Positions 10,132 to 19,223 of a DNA stretch of 64,000 nt are shown here, piece by piece; positions within the stretch are counted from its first letter, which is position 1, and every line of letters starts with the position of its first letter. The translations under genes and the position numbers were made by a program. Origin of the DNA: Flavobacterium sp. ZT3R18 (GTDB taxonomy: Bacteria > Bacteroidota > Bacteroidia > Flavobacteriales > Flavobacteriaceae); contig NZ_VJZS01000012.1 in the NCBI RefSeq assembly GCF_007097385.1, positions 1 through 64,000 of the forward strand. Reading direction: 5' to 3'. The notes beneath the pieces were generated by a model that worked only from the letters and a program-made list of their open reading frames with translations, had not been told where the DNA came from and ran no database searches.

Positions 10132-10232
10132 GAACGCTGTTTTTAAGTAAAAAATATTTTTTTGGTTTATGTGCAAATAAGTTATACATTTGCACCCACT
10201 AAAAAAATAGGATTTGCTTAAAAGCTGCGTTC
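10132..10232 (+). repeat. Nested inverted repeats around the rplC promoter
   Basis: Outer arms 10132-10147 and 10217-10232 are complementary at 14 of 16 positions. Inner arms GTGCAAAT (10171-10178) and ATTTGCAC (10188-10195) are perfect, with a 9-base spacer. The inner right arm overlaps the TTTG of the -7 element. Symmetry centred on the promoter suggests a protein-binding operator or a readthrough-dependent RNA fold; both are inference. Confidence 0.65.
10162..10192 (+). promoter_or_regulatory. Bacteroidota-type promoter for rplC (S10 cluster)
   Basis: TTG (10162-10164), a 20-base spacer and TACATTTG (10185-10192) give a near-consensus promoter. The -7 box and following base are the same as in the rpsL promoter. 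The leader is about 70 nt and AT-rich just before the ATG. Confidence 0.85.
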
Positions 10233-10266
10233 TATATTTATATTTAATAATTAATAATTAATATTT

Positions 10267-10884
10267 ATGTCTGGGTTAATTGGTAGAAAAATCGGCATGA
10301 CTAGTATTTTCGACGAAAACGGGAAGAATATTCCTTGTACAGTAATTGAAGCTGGTCCATGCGTTGTTACCCAAGTCAGAACCAAAGGTGTTGACGGGTA
10401 CGAAGCGTTGCAACTTGGTTTCGATGACAAAAACGAGAAACATTCCACAAAAGCGGCTTTAGGTCACTTTAAAAAAGCGGGAACTGTAGCTAAGAAAAAA
10501 GTCGTTGAATTCCAAGATTTCGCAACAGAACAAAAATTAGGAGATCTTATTGATGTTTCTATTTTTGCTGAAGGAGAATTTGTAGATGTACAAGGTGTAT
10601 CTAAAGGTAAAGGTTTTCAAGGGGTTGTAAAACGTCACGGTTTTGGTGGTGTTGGACAAGCAACTCACGGTCAACACAACCGTTTAAGAGCGCCAGGTTC
10701 TGTAGGAGCTTCTTCTTATCCATCTAGAGTATTCAAAGGAATGCGTATGGCTGGACGTATGGGAGGAGATAATGTAAAAGTTCAAAACCTTAGAGTTTTA
10801 AAAGTAGTGGCTGAAAAGAACCTACTTGTTATTAAAGGATGTGTTCCTGGATGTAACAACTCTTATGTAATCATTCAGAAGTAA
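10267..10884 (+). CDS. rplC: 50S ribosomal protein L3
   Basis: A 205-aa protein that binds 23S rRNA and reaches the peptidyl-transferase centre. It has the conserved [17 protein letters not shown] start and the [14 protein letters not shown] and [20 protein letters not shown] loops. It is the first gene after the internal promoter. Its TAA overlaps the rplD start (ATG begins on the last base of the stop codon), so the two are translationally coupled. Confidence 0.97.
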   Translation: MSGLIGRKIGMTSIFDENGKNIPCTVIEAGPCVVTQVRTKGVDGYEALQLGFDDKNEKHSTKAALGHFKKAGTVAKKKVVEFQDFATEQKLGDLIDVSIFAEGEFVDVQGVSKGKGFQGVVKRHGFGGVGQATHGQHNRLRAPGSVGASSYPSRVFKGMRMAGRMGGDNVKVQNLRVLKVVAEKNLLVIKGCVPGCNNSYVIIQK

Positions 10885-11513
10885 TGGAAGTAAAAGTATT
10901 AGATTTCAACGGAAAAGATACTGGAAGAAAAGTTCAACTTTCTGATTCAGTATATGCAATTGAGCCAAACAATCACGCAGTATACCTTGATGTTAAGCAA
11001 TATCTTGCTAATCAAAGACAAGGAACGCACAAAGCTAAAGAAAGAGCTGAAGTAGCGGGATCTACTCGTAAGATTAAAAAACAAAAAGGAACTGGTACTG
11101 CTCGTGCGGGTAGTGCAAAAAACCCTTTGTTTAAAGGTGGTGGAACAGTTTTTGGACCAAGACCAAGAAGTTATTCATTCAAATTGAATAAAAGCTTAAA
11201 ACGTCTTGCTAGAAAATCTGCTTTCTCAATTAAAGCAAAAGAGTCAAATATAATTGTACTTGAAGACTTTAATTTTGAAACGCCAAACACTAAAAATTTC
11301 ATTAACGTTTTGAAAGCTTTAGAGTTAGAAAATAAAAAATCACTGTTTGTGTTGGGCGATACTAATAAAAATGTATATTTGTCCTCACGTAATTTAAAGG
11401 CGGCTAATGTCGTAAGTAGCTATGAATTAAGCACTTACGCTATTTTAAATGCTAATAATTTAGTGCTTTTAGAGAGTTCTTTGGAAGTAATTGAAGAAAA
11501 TTTAAGTAAATAA
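10884..11513 (+). CDS. rplD: 50S ribosomal protein L4
   Basis: A 209-aa protein lining the peptide exit tunnel. The extended loop with KKQKGTGTARAGSAKNPLFKGGG is the tunnel-lining part where macrolide-resistance changes occur. It overlaps rplC by one base and lies 6 bases before rplW. In E. coli L4 also represses its own operon; no equivalent leader structure was recognised here. Confidence 0.97.
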   Translation: MEVKVLDFNGKDTGRKVQLSDSVYAIEPNNHAVYLDVKQYLANQRQGTHKAKERAEVAGSTRKIKKQKGTGTARAGSAKNPLFKGGGTVFGPRPRSYSFKLNKSLKRLARKSAFSIKAKESNIIVLEDFNFETPNTKNFINVLKALELENKKSLFVLGDTNKNVYLSSRNLKAANVVSSYELSTYAILNANNLVLLESSLEVIEENLSK

Positions 11514-11519
11514 TAGGAT

Positions 11520-11810
11520 ATGAGCATCATAATTAAACCTATAGTAACGGAAAAAGTAACCAAAGAAAGTGAAGTTTTAAACCGTTTTGGATTCTACGTT
11601 AACAAAAAAGCAAACAAAGTGCAAATTAAGAAAGCTGTTGAAGCTGCTTATGGAGTAACTATTTTGAGTGTTAACACGATGAATGTAAGACCAGACAGAA
11701 CTACAAAATACACTAAAAGTGGTTTAATCAGTGGAAAGACTAATGCTGCTAAAAAAGCATTCGTTCAAGTACAAGAAGGAGAAACAATTGATTTTTACAA
11801 CAATATCTAA
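11520..11810 (+). CDS. rplW: 50S ribosomal protein L23
   Basis: A 96-aa exit-tunnel rim protein that forms the docking site for trigger factor and SRP. It begins MSIIIKPIVTEKVTKESE and contains the VNTMNVRPDRTTKYTKSG loop typical of L23. It sits in the conserved order rplD-rplW-rplB with 6-base spacers. Confidence 0.96.
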   Translation: MSIIIKPIVTEKVTKESEVLNRFGFYVNKKANKVQIKKAVEAAYGVTILSVNTMNVRPDRTTKYTKSGLISGKTNAAKKAFVQVQEGETIDFYNNI

Positions 11811-11816
11811 GATAAA

Positions 11817-12641
11817 ATGTCAGTAAGAAAATTAAAACCTATTACCCCAGGTCAGCGATTTAGAGTTGTGAATGGTTATGACGCCATTACAACTGATAAG
11901 CCGGAACGCTCTTTGATAGCGCCGATAAAAAACTCTGGTGGTAGAAATAGTCAAGGAAAGATGACCATGCGTTATACGGGTGGTGGTCACAAGCAGAGAT
12001 ATCGTATTATTGATTTCAAACGTACAAAAGAAGGAATTCCGGCTACAGTGAAATCAATCGAATATGATCCAAATCGTACTGCGTTTATCGCTTTGTTAGC
12101 TTATGCTGATGGAGAGAAAACTTATGTTATTGCTCAAAACGGATTGAAAGTTGGTCAGAAATTAGTTTCTGGTCCAGAATCTCAACCGGAAATTGGAAAT
12201 ACATTACCATTAAGCAGAATTCCTTTAGGAACTGTTATTTCTTGTATCGAATTGAGACCAGGTCAAGGAGCTGTAATCGCTCGTTCAGCTGGAACATTTG
12301 CTCAATTAATGGCAAGAGATGGAAAATATGCAACAATTAAAATGCCTTCTGGAGAAACAAGATTAATCTTGTTGACTTGTTCGGCTACAATTGGAGCGGT
12401 TTCTAATTCAGACCACCAATTAGTTGTATCAGGAAAAGCTGGTAGAACAAGATGGTTAGGTAGAAGACCTAGAACAAGACCTGTTGCAATGAACCCTGTC
12501 GATCACCCAATGGGTGGTGGTGAAGGACGTTCTTCTGGTGGACATCCACGTTCAAGAAATGGAATACCAGCTAAAGGTTATAGAACTCGTTCTAAGAAAA
12601 ACCCGAGTAACAAGTATATCGTAGAACGTAGAAAGAAATAA
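11817..12641 (+). CDS. rplB: 50S ribosomal protein L2
   Basis: A 274-aa primary 23S rRNA-binding protein needed for subunit association and peptidyl transfer. The signature region [20 protein letters not shown], which includes the essential histidine near residue 229, is intact. The length equals the bacterial norm. It is followed after 6 bases by rpsS. Confidence 0.98.
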   Translation: MSVRKLKPITPGQRFRVVNGYDAITTDKPERSLIAPIKNSGGRNSQGKMTMRYTGGGHKQRYRIIDFKRTKEGIPATVKSIEYDPNRTAFIALLAYADGEKTYVIAQNGLKVGQKLVSGPESQPEIGNTLPLSRIPLGTVISCIELRPGQGAVIARSAGTFAQLMARDGKYATIKMPSGETRLILLTCSATIGAVSNSDHQLVVSGKAGRTRWLGRRPRTRPVAMNPVDHPMGGGEGRSSGGHPRSRNGIPAKGYRTRSKKNPSNKYIVERRKK

Positions 12642-12647
12642 TAAGAT

Positions 12648-12926
12648 ATGGCACGTTCATTAAAAAAAGGACCTTTCGTTCATTATAAGTTAGACAAGAA
12701 AGTTCAAGAAAACATCGCAGGTGGAAATAAAGGAGTGGTTAAGACATGGTCTAGAGCTTCTATGATTACTCCAGACTTTGTTGGACAAACTATCGCAGTT
12801 CATAACGGTCGTCAATTTGTACCAGTTTACGTAACAGAAAACATGGTAGGTCACAAATTAGGAGAATTTTCACCAACTAGATCTTTTAGAGGTCATGCTG
12901 GAGCAAAAAATAAAGGTAAAAAATAA
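12648..12926 (+). CDS. rpsS: 30S ribosomal protein S19
   Basis: A 92-aa head protein that contacts the A-site tRNA and pairs with S13. It begins [15 protein letters not shown] and has the conserved [19 protein letters not shown] segment. The order rplB-rpsS-rplV is standard. Confidence 0.97.
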   Translation: MARSLKKGPFVHYKLDKKVQENIAGGNKGVVKTWSRASMITPDFVGQTIAVHNGRQFVPVYVTENMVGHKLGEFSPTRSFRGHAGAKNKGKK

Positions 12927-12932
12927 GAAGCA

Positions 12933-13346
12933 ATGGGAGTTCGTAAAAGAGAAACAGCAGACGCAAGAAAAGAGGCTAACAAGTCTTTGGCCTTCGCAAA
13001 GTTAAATAACTGCCCTACTTCACCTAGAAAAATGCGCTTAGTAGCAGATCTAGTAAGAGGTCAGAAGGTAGAAAGAGCACTAAACATCTTAAGATTTAGT
13101 TCTAAAGAAGCTTCAAGAAAATTAGAAAAATTGGTTTTATCTGTAATTGCCAACTGGCAAGCAAAAAACCCTGAAGCTAATATGGAAGAAGCTGGTTTAT
13201 TTGTTAAAGAGATCAGAGTAGATGGTGGTATGATGTTGAAAAGACTTCGTCCAGCTCCACAAGGTCGCGCACACAGAATAAGAAAACGTTCTAATCACGT
13301 AACAATCGTGCTTGGAGCTATCAATAACACACAAAGCAATTCTTAA
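12933..13346 (+). CDS. rplV: 50S ribosomal protein L22
   Basis: A 137-aa protein whose beta-hairpin lines the exit tunnel ([20 protein letters not shown], followed by [17 protein letters not shown]). The hairpin is complete. It is slightly longer than E. coli L22 because of an N-terminal extension rich in Lys and Ala before [19 protein letters not shown]. Confidence 0.97.
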   Translation: MGVRKRETADARKEANKSLAFAKLNNCPTSPRKMRLVADLVRGQKVERALNILRFSSKEASRKLEKLVLSVIANWQAKNPEANMEEAGLFVKEIRVDGGMMLKRLRPAPQGRAHRIRKRSNHVTIVLGAINNTQSNS

Positions 13347-13351
13347 GCAGC

Positions 13352-14107
13352 ATGGGACAAAAGACAAATCCAATTGGAAATAGACTTGGTATCATCAGAG
13401 GATGGGACTCAAACTGGTATGGTGGAAATGATTACGGTGATAAATTAGCCGAAGATTATAAAATCAGAAAGTACATCCATGCTCGTTTATCAAAAGCTAG
13501 TGTATCAAAAGTAATCATCGAGAGAACTTTAAAACTTGTAACCGTTACTATCACTACTGCTAGACCTGGTATCATAATCGGAAAAGGTGGACAAGAGGTA
13601 GACAAGTTAAAAGAAGAACTTAAGAAAATTACTGACAAAGAGGTTCAAATCAACATCTTTGAAATTAAAAGACCTGAACTTGACGCGTATCTAGTTGCTA
13701 CAAGCATCTGTCGTCAAATCGAAAGCAGAATTTCTTACAGACGTGCAATCAAAATGGCTATTGCTGCTTCTATGCGTATGAACGCTGAAGGTATCAAAGT
13801 TTTGATTTCTGGTCGTTTGAATGGTGCTGAGATGGCTCGTTCAGAAGGTTTCAAAGAAGGTAGAATTCCTCTATCAACTTTCAGAGCTGATATTGATTAC
13901 GCACTTGCAGAGGCTCATACTACTTATGGTAGAATGGGAATCAAAGTATGGATCATGAAAGGTGAAGTTTATGGAAAGAGAGATCTTTCTCCACTTGCAG
14001 GAATGGACAAAAAACAACCTGGTGGTGGTAAAGGTGGAGATTCTCCTAGAGGAGACAGAAAGCCTTTTAATAAAGGTGGAAAACCAGACGCTCGTAAACG
14101 AAAGTAA
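13352..14107 (+). CDS. rpsC: 30S ribosomal protein S3
   Basis: A 251-aa protein at the mRNA entry channel, part of the ribosomal helicase. It has an N-terminal [20 protein letters not shown] block, a type-II KH domain with GIIIGKGG near residue 75, and a C-terminal domain with [20 protein letters not shown]. The C-terminal tail is longer than in E. coli and rich in Gly, Lys and Arg. Confidence 0.97.
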   Translation: MGQKTNPIGNRLGIIRGWDSNWYGGNDYGDKLAEDYKIRKYIHARLSKASVSKVIIERTLKLVTVTITTARPGIIIGKGGQEVDKLKEELKKITDKEVQINIFEIKRPELDAYLVATSICRQIESRISYRRAIKMAIAASMRMNAEGIKVLISGRLNGAEMARSEGFKEGRIPLSTFRADIDYALAEAHTTYGRMGIKVWIMKGEVYGKRDLSPLAGMDKKQPGGGKGGDSPRGDRKPFNKGGKPDARKRK

Positions 14108-14126
14108 ATTTTTAAACTAAAGAAAA

Positions 14127-14552
14127 ATGTTACAGCCTAAAAGAACAAAATACCGTAAGGTACAAAAAGGTAAAATGAAAGGAAATTCTCAAAGAGGACA
14201 TGAACTTTCTAATGGAATGTTTGGTATTAAATCTGTACATGAAGATGGAATGTTCTTAACCTCTCGTCAAATCGAAGCTGCGCGTATTGCTGCAACTCGT
14301 TTTATGAAAAGAGAAGGACAATTATGGATCAAAATATTTCCAGACAAACCTATCACTAAGAAACCTCTTGAGGTACGTATGGGTAAAGGTAAAGGTGCAG
14401 TTGAGTATTGGGCTGCCGTTGTTAAACCCGGAAGAATTATGTTTGAAGTTGGAGGAGTTCCTTTATCAGTTGCAAAAGAGGCGTTACGTCTTGCAGCTCA
14501 AAAGCTTCCAGTAAAAACCAAATTCGTAGTTGCTAGAGATTTCGAAGCATAA
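14127..14552 (+). CDS. rplP: 50S ribosomal protein L16
   Basis: A 141-aa protein next to the A site that helps position tRNA. It begins [19 protein letters not shown] and contains the conserved [20 protein letters not shown] segment. Gene order rpsC-rplP-rpmC is standard. Confidence 0.97.
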   Translation: MLQPKRTKYRKVQKGKMKGNSQRGHELSNGMFGIKSVHEDGMFLTSRQIEAARIAATRFMKREGQLWIKIFPDKPITKKPLEVRMGKGKGAVEYWAAVVKPGRIMFEVGGVPLSVAKEALRLAAQKLPVKTKFVVARDFEA

Positions 14553-14565
14553 TCTATATTATATT

Positions 14566-14757
14566 ATGAAACAATCAGAAATAAAAGATCTTTCTGCAGC
14601 GGAGTTGCAAGAAAAACTTAGCCAGACTAAGAAGGCATATGCCGACCTGAAAATGGCTCACGCTATTTCACCAATTGAGAACCCACTTCAAATTAGAGGT
14701 GTAAGAAGAACAGTTGCAAGATTAGCTACGGAACTTACTAAAAGAGAATTACAATAA
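14566..14757 (+). CDS. rpmC: 50S ribosomal protein L29
   Basis: A 63-aa two-helix protein at the exit-tunnel rim. The ATG at 14566 (MKQSEIKDLSAAELQEKL) is chosen over an in-frame TTG at 14530: the shorter form matches the family length and leaves 13 bases after rplP, while the longer form would overlap rplP. The segment PIENPLQIRGVRRTVARLAT is diagnostic. Confidence 0.95.
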   Translation: MKQSEIKDLSAAELQEKLSQTKKAYADLKMAHAISPIENPLQIRGVRRTVARLATELTKRELQ

Positions 14758-14769
14758 TTCTGCTGAAAG

Positions 14770-15030
14770 ATGGAAGAAAAAAGAAATTTAAGAAAAGAAA
14801 GAGTTGGGGTTGTTACTTCAAACAAAATGGATAAATCCATTGTAGTTGCTCAAGTAACAAAAGTAAAACACCCATTATACGGTAAGTTCGTGTTGAAAAC
14901 AAAGAAATTTGTGGCACATGACGAAACAAACGACTGTAACATTGGAGATACTGTAAGAATTAGCGAAACGCGTCCTTTAAGTAAATCAAAATGTTGGAGA
15001 TTAGTTGAAATCCTAGAAAGAGCTAAATAA
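14770..15030 (+). CDS. rpsQ: 30S ribosomal protein S17
   Basis: An 86-aa primary 16S rRNA-binding protein with an OB fold. It contains [20 protein letters not shown] and the [19 protein letters not shown] motif of the family. It is 2 bases before rplN. Confidence 0.96.
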   Translation: MEEKRNLRKERVGVVTSNKMDKSIVVAQVTKVKHPLYGKFVLKTKKFVAHDETNDCNIGDTVRISETRPLSKSKCWRLVEILERAK

Positions 15031-15032
15031 TT

Positions 15033-15401
15033 ATGGTACAACAAGAATCAAGACTAAAAGTAGCAGATAACACAGGAGCTAAAGAAGTTTTAACTATCCG
15101 TGTTTTAGGAGGTACCAAAAGAAGGTATGCCTCTGTTGGAGACAAGATTGTAGTTTCTATCAAAGATACTGCACCTAACGGAAGCGTTAAAAAAGGAGCT
15201 GTTTCAACTGCAGTTGTTGTACGTACCAAAAAAGAAGTGAGAAGAGCTGATGGTTCTTATATCCGTTTCGATGATAATGCATGTGTTCTTTTGAATGCTG
15301 CAGGGGAAATGAGAGGAACTCGTGTTTTTGGTCCGGTAGCAAGAGAACTTCGTGAAAAACAATTCATGAAAATTGTATCATTAGCACCAGAAGTGCTTTA
15401 A
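15033..15401 (+). CDS. rplN: 50S ribosomal protein L14
   Basis: A 122-aa protein at the subunit interface (bridge B8) and the binding site of RsfS. The start [19 protein letters not shown] and the segment [20 protein letters not shown] are highly conserved. Length equals that of E. coli L14. Confidence 0.98.
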   Translation: MVQQESRLKVADNTGAKEVLTIRVLGGTKRRYASVGDKIVVSIKDTAPNGSVKKGAVSTAVVVRTKKEVRRADGSYIRFDDNACVLLNAAGEMRGTRVFGPVARELREKQFMKIVSLAPEVL

Positions 15402-15412
15402 TTCGTTTTAAG

Positions 15413-15727
15413 ATGATAAAGCTAAAAATAAAATCAGGAGACATTGTAAGAGTAATTGCTGGAGACCATAAAGGTGCTGAAGGTAAAGTGTTACGTGTGT
15501 ACCGTGAGAAAAACAAAGCAATTGTTGAAGGTGTAAACATGGTTTCTAAACATACGAAACCTAGTGCAAAAAGCCCTCAAGGTGGTATTGTAAAGAAAGA
15601 AGCTCAGATTCAAATTTCGAACATCTCTCTAATTGATCCTAAAACTAAGGAAGCAACAAGAGTGGGTATCAGAGTTGAAGGAGATAAGAAAGTAAGATTT
15701 TCAAAAAAATCTAATCAAGTACTATAG
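15413..15727 (+). CDS. rplX: 50S ribosomal protein L24
   Basis: A 104-aa early 50S assembly protein. An N-terminal KOW motif ([20 protein letters not shown], residues about 9-28) and the [13 protein letters not shown] loop support the call. It is two bases before rplE. Confidence 0.96.
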   Translation: MIKLKIKSGDIVRVIAGDHKGAEGKVLRVYREKNKAIVEGVNMVSKHTKPSAKSPQGGIVKKEAQIQISNISLIDPKTKEATRVGIRVEGDKKVRFSKKSNQVL

Positions 15728-15729
15728 TA

Positions 15730-16281
15730 ATGGCATATATACCTAGACTAAAAGAAGAATATAAGAGTAGAGTTATCTCTGCTCTTAAAGAAGAATTCGG
15801 TTACACAAACGTAATGCAAGTTCCTAAATTGGAAAAAATCGTTTTGAGTAAAGGAGTTGGTGCAGCAGTATCTGATAAAAAATTGATTGACTATGCAGTT
15901 GATGAATTAACAAAGATTACTGGACAAAAAGCAGTATCTACAATTTCAAAGAAAGACGTTGCGTCTTTCAAATTGAGAAAAGGGATGCCTATTGGAGCAA
16001 AAGTTACTTTGCGTGGAGAAAGAATGTATGAGTTTTTAGATAGACTTATTACTTCAGCTTTACCACGTGTTAGAGATTTCAGTGGTATTAAAGCTACTGG
16101 TTTTGACGGTAGAGGAAACTATAATCTTGGTGTTTTAGAACAAATCATTTTCCCTGAAATTGATATTGATAAAGTAAATAAAATATCTGGAATGGACATT
16201 TCTTTTGTTACTACTGCTAAAACAGATAAAGAAGCAAAGTCATTGTTGGCTGAATTAGGTTTACCTTTTAAAAAGAATTAA
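15730..16281 (+). CDS. rplE: 50S ribosomal protein L5
   Basis: A 183-aa 5S rRNA-binding protein of the central protuberance. Conserved blocks include [20 protein letters not shown] and [18 protein letters not shown]. Its length matches the bacterial norm, and it is three bases before rpsN. Confidence 0.98.
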   Translation: MAYIPRLKEEYKSRVISALKEEFGYTNVMQVPKLEKIVLSKGVGAAVSDKKLIDYAVDELTKITGQKAVSTISKKDVASFKLRKGMPIGAKVTLRGERMYEFLDRLITSALPRVRDFSGIKATGFDGRGNYNLGVLEQIIFPEIDIDKVNKISGMDISFVTTAKTDKEAKSLLAELGLPFKKN

Positions 16282-16284
16282 GAT

Positions 16285-16554
16285 ATGGCTAAAGAATCAA
16301 TGAAAGCCCGTGAGGTTAAGAGAGAAAAAACGGTAGCAAAGTATGCTGAGAAAAGAAAAGCTTTGTTAGAAGCTGGAGATTTCGTAGGTTTGCAAAAATT
16401 ACCGAAAAATGCTTCGCCAGTTCGTTTGCACAATCGTTGTAAATTAACAGGTAGACCAAGAGGGTATATGCGTCAATTCGGTATTTCACGTGTAACATTC
16501 CGTGAGATGGCTAACAATGGATTGATACCAGGTGTTAAAAAGGCATCTTGGTAG
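16285..16554 (+). CDS. rpsN: 30S ribosomal protein S14, zinc-independent form
   Basis: An 89-aa protein of the 30S head. It is the long form without the CXXC-X12-CXXC zinc knuckle; only one cysteine is present ([20 protein letters not shown]). The C-terminal GVKKASW is typical. A 141-base gap with imperfect hairpins follows, the only sizeable interruption inside the spc-type cluster. Confidence 0.97.
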   Translation: MAKESMKAREVKREKTVAKYAEKRKALLEAGDFVGLQKLPKNASPVRLHNRCKLTGRPRGYMRQFGISRVTFREMANNGLIPGVKKASW

Positions 16555-16557
16555 AAA

Positions 16558-16675
16558 AAGTAATTAGTTATTAGTCGTTAGTTGTTAGTGTTATGCTAAT
16601 TACTAACGGCTAATTACTAATAACTATTAACATTTATAAACTGGTTTCAGGTTCGATTACGTTTAATCGAAAACC
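16558..16675 (+). repeat. Imperfect hairpins between rpsN and rpsH
   Basis: The arms 16561-16590 and 16596-16629 are built from repeated TTAGT/ACTAA units and can fold into a long imperfect hairpin. A second stem pairs CGATTA (16654-16659) with TAATCG (16664-16669), extended by GGTT (16650-16653) and AACC (16672-16675). It fills an unusual gap in a tightly packed operon. It may be an inserted repeat or a leader controlling rpsH. Confidence 0.6.
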
Positions 16676-16695
16676 GTTACCGCAAATCAATACTT

Positions 16696-17094
16696 ATGTA
16701 TACAGATCCTATTGCAGATTATTTGACGAGAGTTAGAAACGCTGTGGCTGCAAACCACAAAGTTGTCGAAATTCCAGCATCTAATCTAAAAAAAGAAATA
16801 ACAAAGATCTTATTTGATCAAGGTTATATCTTAAGTTACAAATTTGAAGACAACGCTGTTCAGGGTTCAATCAAAATCGCTTTGAAGTATGATAAAGATA
16901 CTAAAGAGTCTGTAATTAAAGATATCCAAAGAATTAGTAAACCAGGTTTACGTAAATATTCAGGTTCTTCAAACATTCCTAGAATCCTTAACGGATTAGG
17001 AATTGCTATTGTTTCTACTTCTAAAGGTTTAATGACTGGAAAGAAAGCTAGACAATTGAATGTTGGTGGCGAAGTAATTTGTTACGTATACTAA
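16696..17094 (+). CDS. rpsH: 30S ribosomal protein S8
   Basis: A 132-aa primary 16S rRNA-binding protein. The start [17 protein letters not shown] and the C-terminal [20 protein letters not shown] segment are diagnostic. In E. coli S8 autoregulates the spc operon through an RNA hairpin. Here the 141-base region just upstream is hairpin-rich, but no match to the S8 site was established. Confidence 0.97.
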   Translation: MYTDPIADYLTRVRNAVAANHKVVEIPASNLKKEITKILFDQGYILSYKFEDNAVQGSIKIALKYDKDTKESVIKDIQRISKPGLRKYSGSSNIPRILNGLGIAIVSTSKGLMTGKKARQLNVGGEVICYVY

Positions 17095-17112
17095 TTTTAA
17101 AGACTATATAAG

Positions 17113-17655
17113 ATGTCAAGAATAGGTAAAAGCCCAGTAACAATACCAGCTGGAGTAACTGTTTCAGTTGCTGATGGTGTTATTACGGTAAAAGGAAAAA
17201 ATGGTCAACTTACTCAGGAGTTTTCGGACGTAACTGTAACAGTTGAAGGAGATCTAGTTCAAGTGAATAGATCATCTGATCACAAAGACCAAAGAGCAAA
17301 ACACGGATTGTACAGATCTTTAATCAATAACATGATTATCGGTGTAACAGAAGGTTTTACAAAATCTTTAGAATTGGTAGGAGTTGGTTATAGAGCTTCA
17401 AATCAAGGACAAAAATTAGATTTAGCACTTGGTTATTCTCACAATATTGTTTTAGAAGTAGCACCTGAGGTAACTCTTGAAACTATATCTGAAAAAGGTA
17501 AAAACCCAATTGTGAAATTAACATCATTAGATAAACAACTTTTAGGTCAAGTTGCGGCAAAAATTAGAGGTTTCCGTAAGCCTGAGCCGTACAAAGGAAA
17601 AGGTGTTAAATTTGTAGGTGAAGTATTAAGAAGAAAAGCAGGTAAATCAGCTTAA
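17113..17655 (+). CDS. rplF: 50S ribosomal protein L6
   Basis: A 180-aa protein near the sarcin-ricin loop, made of two related domains. The start [15 protein letters not shown] and the C-terminal [17 protein letters not shown] motif are typical. It lies 18 bases after rpsH. Confidence 0.97.
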   Translation: MSRIGKSPVTIPAGVTVSVADGVITVKGKNGQLTQEFSDVTVTVEGDLVQVNRSSDHKDQRAKHGLYRSLINNMIIGVTEGFTKSLELVGVGYRASNQGQKLDLALGYSHNIVLEVAPEVTLETISEKGKNPIVKLTSLDKQLLGQVAAKIRGFRKPEPYKGKGVKFVGEVLRRKAGKSA

Positions 17656-17666
17656 AAAATAACATT

Positions 17667-18017
17667 ATGTCATTAACAAAACCTGAAAGAAGACAAAGAA
17701 TTAGATTCAGAATTAGAAAAACGATTAGTGGTACTGCTACAAATCCAAGACTATCTGTTTTTAGAAGTAACAAAGAAATTTACGCTCAACTTATTGATGA
17801 TGTAAACGGAGTTACTTTATTGGCTGCTTCTTCAAGAGAAAAAGAAATAGGAAACGGTACGAACATTGAAGTGGCAACTGCAGTTGGGAAACTAGTAGCA
17901 GAAAAAGCTTTGAAAGCTGGTATAGATGTTGTAACATTCGATAGAGGAGGTTATTTATATCACGGTCGTATTAAATCATTAGCGGAAGGCGCGAGAGCGG
18001 CTGGACTTAAATTCTAA
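17667..18017 (+). CDS. rplR: 50S ribosomal protein L18
   Basis: A 116-aa 5S rRNA-binding protein. It contains [20 protein letters not shown] and the C-terminal [20 protein letters not shown] segment. It is followed by rpsE after 6 bases in standard order. Confidence 0.97.
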   Translation: MSLTKPERRQRIRFRIRKTISGTATNPRLSVFRSNKEIYAQLIDDVNGVTLLAASSREKEIGNGTNIEVATAVGKLVAEKALKAGIDVVTFDRGGYLYHGRIKSLAEGARAAGLKF

Positions 18018-18023
18018 TATAGT

Positions 18024-18551
18024 ATGTCTAATAGTAAATACAAGAATGTAGAGCTAGTAAAACCAAGTGGTCTTGAATTAAAAGATCGTTTGGTAAGTGT
18101 AAATCGTGTTACTAAAGTTACAAAGGGAGGTAGAGCTTTTGGTTTTTCTGCTATTGTAGTTGTAGGTGATGAGAATGGAGTAGTTGGACACGGATTAGGA
18201 AAATCTAAAGACGTTTCTGAAGCAATTGCGAAAGCAGTAGAAGATGCTAAGAAAAATCTAGTAAAAATTCCTTTGAATGGTCAATCAGTTCCTCACGAAC
18301 AAAAAGGTAAATTTGGTGGTGCACGTGTATTCTTAATTCCTGCCTCTCATGGTACAGGAGTTATTGCTGGTGGAGCTGTTCGTTCAGTTCTTGAATCAGT
18401 TGGAATTCATGATGTATTATCTAAATCACAAGGATCTTCAAATCCTCACAACGTAGTAAAAGCAACTTTTGATGCTTTATTACAAATGAGAAGTGCTTAT
18501 ACTGTTGCAAAACAAAGAGGCGTTTCTTTAGAAAAAGTTTTTAAAGGTTAA
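18024..18551 (+). CDS. rpsE: 30S ribosomal protein S5
   Basis: A 175-aa protein of the mRNA entry channel, important for decoding fidelity. The dsRNA-binding-like N-terminal domain has [20 protein letters not shown]. The C-terminal domain has the [20 protein letters not shown] block. Length is close to the family norm. Confidence 0.97.
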   Translation: MSNSKYKNVELVKPSGLELKDRLVSVNRVTKVTKGGRAFGFSAIVVVGDENGVVGHGLGKSKDVSEAIAKAVEDAKKNLVKIPLNGQSVPHEQKGKFGGARVFLIPASHGTGVIAGGAVRSVLESVGIHDVLSKSQGSSNPHNVVKATFDALLQMRSAYTVAKQRGVSLEKVFKG

Positions 18552-18563
18552 TTCAAGGAAATT

Positions 18564-18746
18564 ATGGCTAAATTATTAGTAAAACAAGTTAGAAGCAAAA
18601 TCAACTGTCCTCTTACACAAAAAAGAGGTTTGGAAGCTTTAGGTCTACGTAAAATGGGACAAGTTGTAGAGCATGATTCAAATCCTACAATCCTTGGGAT
18701 GATAAATAAAGTTAAACACTTAGTTTCTGTTGAAGAAGCTAAATAA
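18564..18746 (+). CDS. rpmD: 50S ribosomal protein L30
   Basis: A 60-aa small protein with the short bacterial form of the L30 fold ([20 protein letters not shown] and the central GLRKMGQVV). It sits between rpsE and rplO as in most bacteria. Confidence 0.95.
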   Translation: MAKLLVKQVRSKINCPLTQKRGLEALGLRKMGQVVEHDSNPTILGMINKVKHLVSVEEAK

Positions 18747-18757
18747 CAAATACTGTT

Positions 18758-19210
18758 ATGAATTTAAGTAACTTACAACCTGCTGAGGGTTCTACACACA
18801 ATCAAAATAAAAGATTAGGTAGAGGAGAAGGTTCTGGAAAAGGTGGTACTTCTGCAAGAGGTCACAAAGGAGCAAAATCTCGTTCTGGTTATTCTAAAAA
18901 GATTGGTTTTGAGGGTGGGCAAATGCCACTTCAAAGACGTGTGCCTAAGTTTGGTTTCACGAACATCAATCGTAAAGAATACGAAGGTGTTAATCTTGAT
19001 ACTCTTCAATTATTAGTTGATAATGGAGTAATTACAGATGCTGTTGACATGACAGTTTATGTAGCTAATCGTCTTGCTACCAAAAATGAAATCGTTAAGA
19101 TTTTAGGTAGAGGAGAATTGACAGCAAAATTAAAAGTAACTGCTCACAAATTTACTGCTACTGCAAAAGCTGCTATTGAAGCTGCTGGTGGAGAAGCTGT
19201 AATCATGTAA
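18758..19210 (+). CDS. rplO: 50S ribosomal protein L15
   Basis: A 150-aa late-assembly protein with a Gly/Arg-rich extended N-terminus (RLGRGEGSGKGGTSARGHKG) and the GFEGGQMPLQRRVPKFGF segment. It is 13 bases before secY. Confidence 0.97.
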   Translation: MNLSNLQPAEGSTHNQNKRLGRGEGSGKGGTSARGHKGAKSRSGYSKKIGFEGGQMPLQRRVPKFGFTNINRKEYEGVNLDTLQLLVDNGVITDAVDMTVYVANRLATKNEIVKILGRGELTAKLKVTAHKFTATAKAAIEAAGGEAVIM

Positions 19211-19223
19211 TTTTTCAATTAAG

